From contig JAITMD010000021.1 in NCBI GenBank assembly GCA_031277535.1, forward strand, positions 124,001-188,000: a DNA stretch of 64,000 bases. Direction: 5' to 3'. The stretch is from Flavobacteriaceae bacterium (GTDB lineage Bacteria > Bacteroidota > Bacteroidia > Flavobacteriales > Flavobacteriaceae). Both the position numbers and the translations under genes were made by a program. Shown in pieces: positions 61,555 to 64,000 of the stretch (the stretch's first letter is position 1; every line of letters begins with the position of its first letter). The notes below the pieces were generated by a model. That model made no database searches and had not been told where the DNA came from. It worked only from the letters and a program-made list of their open reading frames with translations.

Positions 61555-62001
61555 ATGAAGATGAAAATCAGCATAATATTTGGCTTAATACTTTCTATTA
61601 CGGTTTGTTATGGGCAGTCAGCTAATCAGTTAAATGATTTGCTTAATAAAAGCATAGAAAAACAAATATTAAAAAAACATTTAGAGCAAGCTATTTTCTT
61701 AAAAGAGAATGTTCCTTCAGATTTTCAATTTGCAAAAACAGTCATTGATAACTGCGAAGTTACTTTTTTTGATAAGAGGAAGTACCGTAAATCTGAATTA
61801 AAGCAAGGGATAAGATCTTTTAGATTACTTCCTATTGTTCTAAAATATAATACTTTGTCGATTACTATAGCGAGTGCATTTGTTTCTCAAGAAGGCAATA
61901 ATATTACTATAAGTAGCAGTGATTATACTACTTATGAATATAGGTATTCTTGTGAAAAAATGCAATGGGAATTATTGGATATTAAAGAGAGAGGAATATA
62001 A
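61555..62001 (+). CDS. small exported protein, candidate immunity partner of the JAMM toxin
   Basis: I start at 61555 (MKMKISIIFGLILSITVCYGQ, a signal peptide). The 148-residue product has a helical N-terminal part (QLNDLLNKSIEKQILKKHLEQA) and a beta-rich C-terminal part (LPIVLKYNTLSITIASAFVSQ, ITISSSDYTTYEYRYSCEKM). It begins 4 nt after the stop of the JAMM frame, the spacing of a toxin-immunity pair. The family is not recognised. A periplasmic site of action would fit an exported toxin. Confidence 0.65.
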   Translation: MKMKISIIFGLILSITVCYGQSANQLNDLLNKSIEKQILKKHLEQAIFLKENVPSDFQFAKTVIDNCEVTFFDKRKYRKSELKQGIRSFRLLPIVLKYNTLSITIASAFVSQEGNNITISSSDYTTYEYRYSCEKMQWELLDIKERGI

Positions 62002-62099
62002 AAACAAAAAACGCTGGGCTGTAAGTCTGACGTTGTGGTTTATTAGCGTTTTGTATTTTGATTTAGCAAAAGCCTGTTTAGTTTTAAAATTTTGAATGT

Positions 62100-62170
62100 A
62101 GGTGTAGGCTTCCCTAAAAATCGGACAGTTGTTAATTCGAAATGGAGAAATGCAGAAAAAAGATGGGACA
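62100..62170 (+). repeat. cassette junction repeat, copy C
   Basis: GTGTAGGCTTCCCTAAAAATCGGACAGTTGTTAATTCGAAATGGAGAA matches the first half of copy B, followed by AATGCAGAAAAA as in copy A. About 28 nt present in copy B between GGAGAA and AATGCAG are missing. In frame it reads VGVGFPKNRTVVNSKWRNAEKRWDRLKKR then stop. Confidence 0.7.
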
Positions 62171-62219
62171 GACTTAAAAAGAGATAACTACAGGGAATGA
62201 AATAAATAAGTGAAAAAGA

Positions 62220-62250
62220 TTTGTAGAGTGTGTATAAAAGTATATCTTTG
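62220..62250 (+). promoter_or_regulatory. promoter of the rpsF-rpsR-rplI operon
   Basis: TTTG at 62,220 and TATCTTTG at 62,243 are 19 nt apart, an exact match to the Bacteroidota consensus; the start codon of rpsF is 35 nt after the -7 box. Confidence 0.85.
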
Positions 62251-62284
62251 CACCCAATTTTATAACAAATAAATTTTTGTATTT

Positions 62285-62626
62285 ATGAATAATTACGAAA
62301 CTGTTTTCATCTTGAATCCCGTTTTATCTGAAACTCAGGTAAAGGAAACAGTAATGAAATTCGAAGAATTTCTTACTTCAAGAGGTGCTGAGATGGTAGC
62401 TAAAGAGGACTGGGGCTTAAAAAAATTAGCTTACGAAATCCAAAACAAAAAAAGTGGATTCTACCACTTATTCCAATTCACTGCTCCAGGAGAGGTAATG
62501 ATTAACCTTGAAACAGAGTTTAGACGTGATGAAAGAATTATGCGTTTCTTAACTGTAGCTTTAGATAAACACGCTTTATCTTGGGCAGAAAGAAGAAGAG
62601 AGAAATTAAAATCTAAAAAAGCTTAA
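62285..62626 (+). CDS. rpsF: 30S ribosomal protein S6
   Basis: The 113-residue protein has the S6 pattern: NNYETVFILNPVLSETQVKETVMKFEEFL, KEDWGLKKLAYEIQNKKSGFYHLFQF and RRDERIMRFLTVALDKHAL. S6 binds S18 and helix 22-23 of 16S rRNA. It heads the rpsF-rpsR-rplI operon in the standard order; the leader is only about 30 nt, too short for the S6:S18 regulatory structure described in other phyla. Confidence 0.97.
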   Translation: MNNYETVFILNPVLSETQVKETVMKFEEFLTSRGAEMVAKEDWGLKKLAYEIQNKKSGFYHLFQFTAPGEVMINLETEFRRDERIMRFLTVALDKHALSWAERRREKLKSKKA

Positions 62627-62632
62627 TTTATT

Positions 62633-62929
62633 ATGTCAAGTATTGAACAATCTGCAAAAGGAAAAAAAGACGGAGATATCAGATATCTAACGCCTTTAAA
62701 CATTGAAACAAACAAAACTAAAAAGTATTGTCGTTTCAAAAAATCAGGAATCAAATACATCGACTATAAAGATGCTGATTTCTTATTAAAATTCGTAAAC
62801 GAGCAAGGTAAAATTTTACCACGTCGTTTAACAGGAACTTCTTTGAAATACCAAAGAAAAGTATCTGTAGCGATCAAAAGAGCACGTCACTTAGCTTTAA
62901 TGCCATACGTAGCTGATTTATTAAAATAA
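62633..62929 (+). CDS. rpsR: 30S ribosomal protein S18
   Basis: The 98-residue protein has [64 protein letters not shown], the complete S18 core, with a flavobacterial N-terminal extension. It forms a heterodimer with S6 on the platform of the 30S subunit. It starts 6 nt after rpsF. Confidence 0.97.
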   Translation: MSSIEQSAKGKKDGDIRYLTPLNIETNKTKKYCRFKKSGIKYIDYKDADFLLKFVNEQGKILPRRLTGTSLKYQRKVSVAIKRARHLALMPYVADLLK

Positions 62930-62993
62930 TAAAAAACTAAAGTTGTTGGTTTTCCATTAGTGAAACCTAACTTCTTTCAAAAAGGACATCAAC

Positions 62994-63437
62994 ATGGAAA
63001 TTATCTTAAAACAAGACGTTCAAAAATTAGGATTTAAAGATGACGTAGTAACTGTAAAACCAGGATACGGACGTAACTATTTAATTCCTCAAGGAATGGC
63101 TGTTTTGGCTACACCTTCTGCAAAGAAAGTATTGGCTGAAAACTTAAAACAAAGAGCTCACAAAGAAGCTAAAGTTATTGCTGATGCAAAAGTTATCGCT
63201 GAAGCATTAAAAGCAATGGATATCAAAATCGCTGTTAAAGCTGGTGGAGAGAAATTGTTTGGATCAGTTACAAACCAAGATTTAGTGGAAGCTTTCGCTA
63301 AAAACGGTCAAGAAATTGAGAAAAAATTCGTTACTTCTGGAGTTATCAAACGTTTAGGTAAATATACTGCAAACGTTCGTTTACACCGTGATGTAATTGT
63401 TGAAGTAGCTTACGAAGTTATTCCAGAGCAAGAATAG
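62994..63437 (+). CDS. rplI: 50S ribosomal protein L9
   Basis: The 147-residue protein begins MEIILKQDVQKLGFKDDVVTVKPGYGRNYLIPQGMA, the L9 N-terminal domain, followed by the long connecting helix (LAENLKQRAHKEAKVIADAKVI) and the C-terminal domain (KLFGSVTNQDLVEAF). L9 binds 23S rRNA near the L1 stalk and helps keep reading frame. It is the last gene of the operon. Confidence 0.97.
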   Translation: MEIILKQDVQKLGFKDDVVTVKPGYGRNYLIPQGMAVLATPSAKKVLAENLKQRAHKEAKVIADAKVIAEALKAMDIKIAVKAGGEKLFGSVTNQDLVEAFAKNGQEIEKKFVTSGVIKRLGKYTANVRLHRDVIVEVAYEVIPEQE

Positions 63438-63459
63438 TCTTATAAAGATTATAATATAG

Positions 63460-63487
63460 AAAAGGTCTTCCATTCGGAAGACCTTTT
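63460..63487 (+). terminator. terminator of the rpsF operon
   Basis: AAAAGGTCTTC-cattcg-GAAGACCTTTTT, about 20 nt after rplI. Confidence 0.9.
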
Positions 63488-63609
63488 TGTTTTTACAACA
63501 ATTTTCTATAATCCATTAGTGTATTGCTGATGGATTTTTTGTATTTTGGATAGGCTTAATTGTTTTTAAAAAGAGAAAGGTTGTGGATTTTAAAGTAATA
63601 AAAAGTAGT

Positions 63610-64000
63610 ATGAATCGACTGTTGGTTTCCGGAATCGCTTGTTTATTAGGGCTATGGTTGATTGGTTGTAAAAAAGAGGTTAAAAGTACTGATGTGGTGA
63701 ATAGGACAATAGAGGATACTCGTACAATAAAACAAGAACAACAAGATACAGTTGAGAAGGAAAATAGAATTGATATAAAGCAACAAATTGACAGTGTATC
63801 GAGTTCAGTTGAAAAGGATCAACAAGATGTTTTTGCTTGGAATAATCTGTATGAAGGGGAGGGGGATATTTTGAATCAGGCTGTTCGTTTATTGAAAGTA
63901 AATAAATCGAAAGCTATTGCTTTGATGGATGAGTCAAATCAACTAAAAGTAAAGAATAATTCACTGTATAAAGTTTTTGATGGATTAAAAAGTACGGAGC
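63610..64000 (+). CDS. lipoprotein, N-terminal part (truncated by window end)
   Basis: The frame from the ATG at 63,610 is open to the end and reads MNRLLVSGIACLLGLWLIGC, a lipobox signal, then a polar stretch rich in Gln, Asp and Glu (TIKQEQQDTVEKENRIDIKQ). From about residue 80 a helical region (NLYEGEGDILNQAVRLLKVN) begins. It is an exported lipoprotein of unrecognised family; the C-terminus lies outside the window. The ORF track omits it because it has no stop. Confidence 0.65.
   Translation, partial: MNRLLVSGIACLLGLWLIGCKKEVKSTDVVNRTIEDTRTIKQEQQDTVEKENRIDIKQQIDSVSSSVEKDQQDVFAWNNLYEGEGDILNQAVRLLKVNKSKAIALMDESNQLKVKNNSLYKVFDGLKSTE

Noticed and set aside
62003-62050. AACGCT...AGCGTT hairpin as terminator of the 61,555 gene
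   Set aside because: The stem is only six to eight pairs with a loop near 29 nt and a weak T run, so I do not list it as a feature.
62251-62284. S6:S18 regulatory leader in front of rpsF
   Set aside because: The predicted leader is about 30 nt of AT-rich sequence, too short for the known structure.

Overview
The window is chromosomal DNA of a member of the Bacteroidota, class Flavobacteriia, most likely a Myroides-like organism. The genus is a guess from overall protein character. The AT-rich composition, promoters of the TTTG-N18/19-TAnnTTTG type, the lack of strong Shine-Dalgarno sites, and families such as DUF4199, DUF3276/PUR, DUF4397, the long NusB and the ABC-permease/M1-peptidase fusion all fit. 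No tRNA, rRNA, CRISPR array, intact insertion sequence or prophage was seen.

Layout. 1-6.1 kb is a minus-strand cluster: DUF4199 membrane protein, GT2 glycosyltransferase, phosphohexomutase, MsbA-type exporter, DUF2971 protein and the start of pncB. 6.9-25.7 kb is mixed housekeeping: L31, a GlmU-like protein, a BamA-like outer-membrane protein, Nudix, PlsC, a TlpA thioredoxin, two PH-domain membrane proteins, YbaB, an S41 peptidase, and an HxlR regulator divergent from a quinone-reductase-like enzyme. 26-37 kb holds a HEPN-motif protein, a structured intergenic element, oligopeptidase B, a cysteine-synthase-like enzyme, an orphan Phd/YefM antitoxin, and an ABC ATPase followed by a permease/M1 aminopeptidase fusion. 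37-57 kb is again core: L19/TrmD, transporters, a cyclophilin-FKBP fusion, an FMN-binding glutamate-synthase-like protein, a CLC-F channel behind a fluoride riboswitch, a PUR protein, an ABC exporter, nusB-DUF1573-yajC, gap, lipA and priA. 57.9-62.2 kb is an accessory region. The rpsF-rpsR-rplI operon and the start of a lipoprotein gene close the window.

Most unusual region. Between an XRE regulator and rpsF lies what looks like a decaying array of polymorphic-toxin C-terminal cassettes. Three diverged copies of a junction sequence separate frameshifted toxin-tip remnants, and the remnants alternate with intact small genes that look like immunity genes. One remnant keeps all the JAMM metalloprotease residues (E, HSH, SGDD). 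The flanks of this array and two other intergenic gaps share a diverged dispersed repeat carrying phased TTGTCC units.

Other signals worth attention are the fluoride riboswitch (47.6 kb), the HEPN RNxxxH protein (26 kb), a putative L19 leader RNA (38.7 kb), nested hairpins at 26.75-26.86 kb, and a 50-residue membrane protein absent from the ORF track. Families are assigned by reading motifs; no database search was run.
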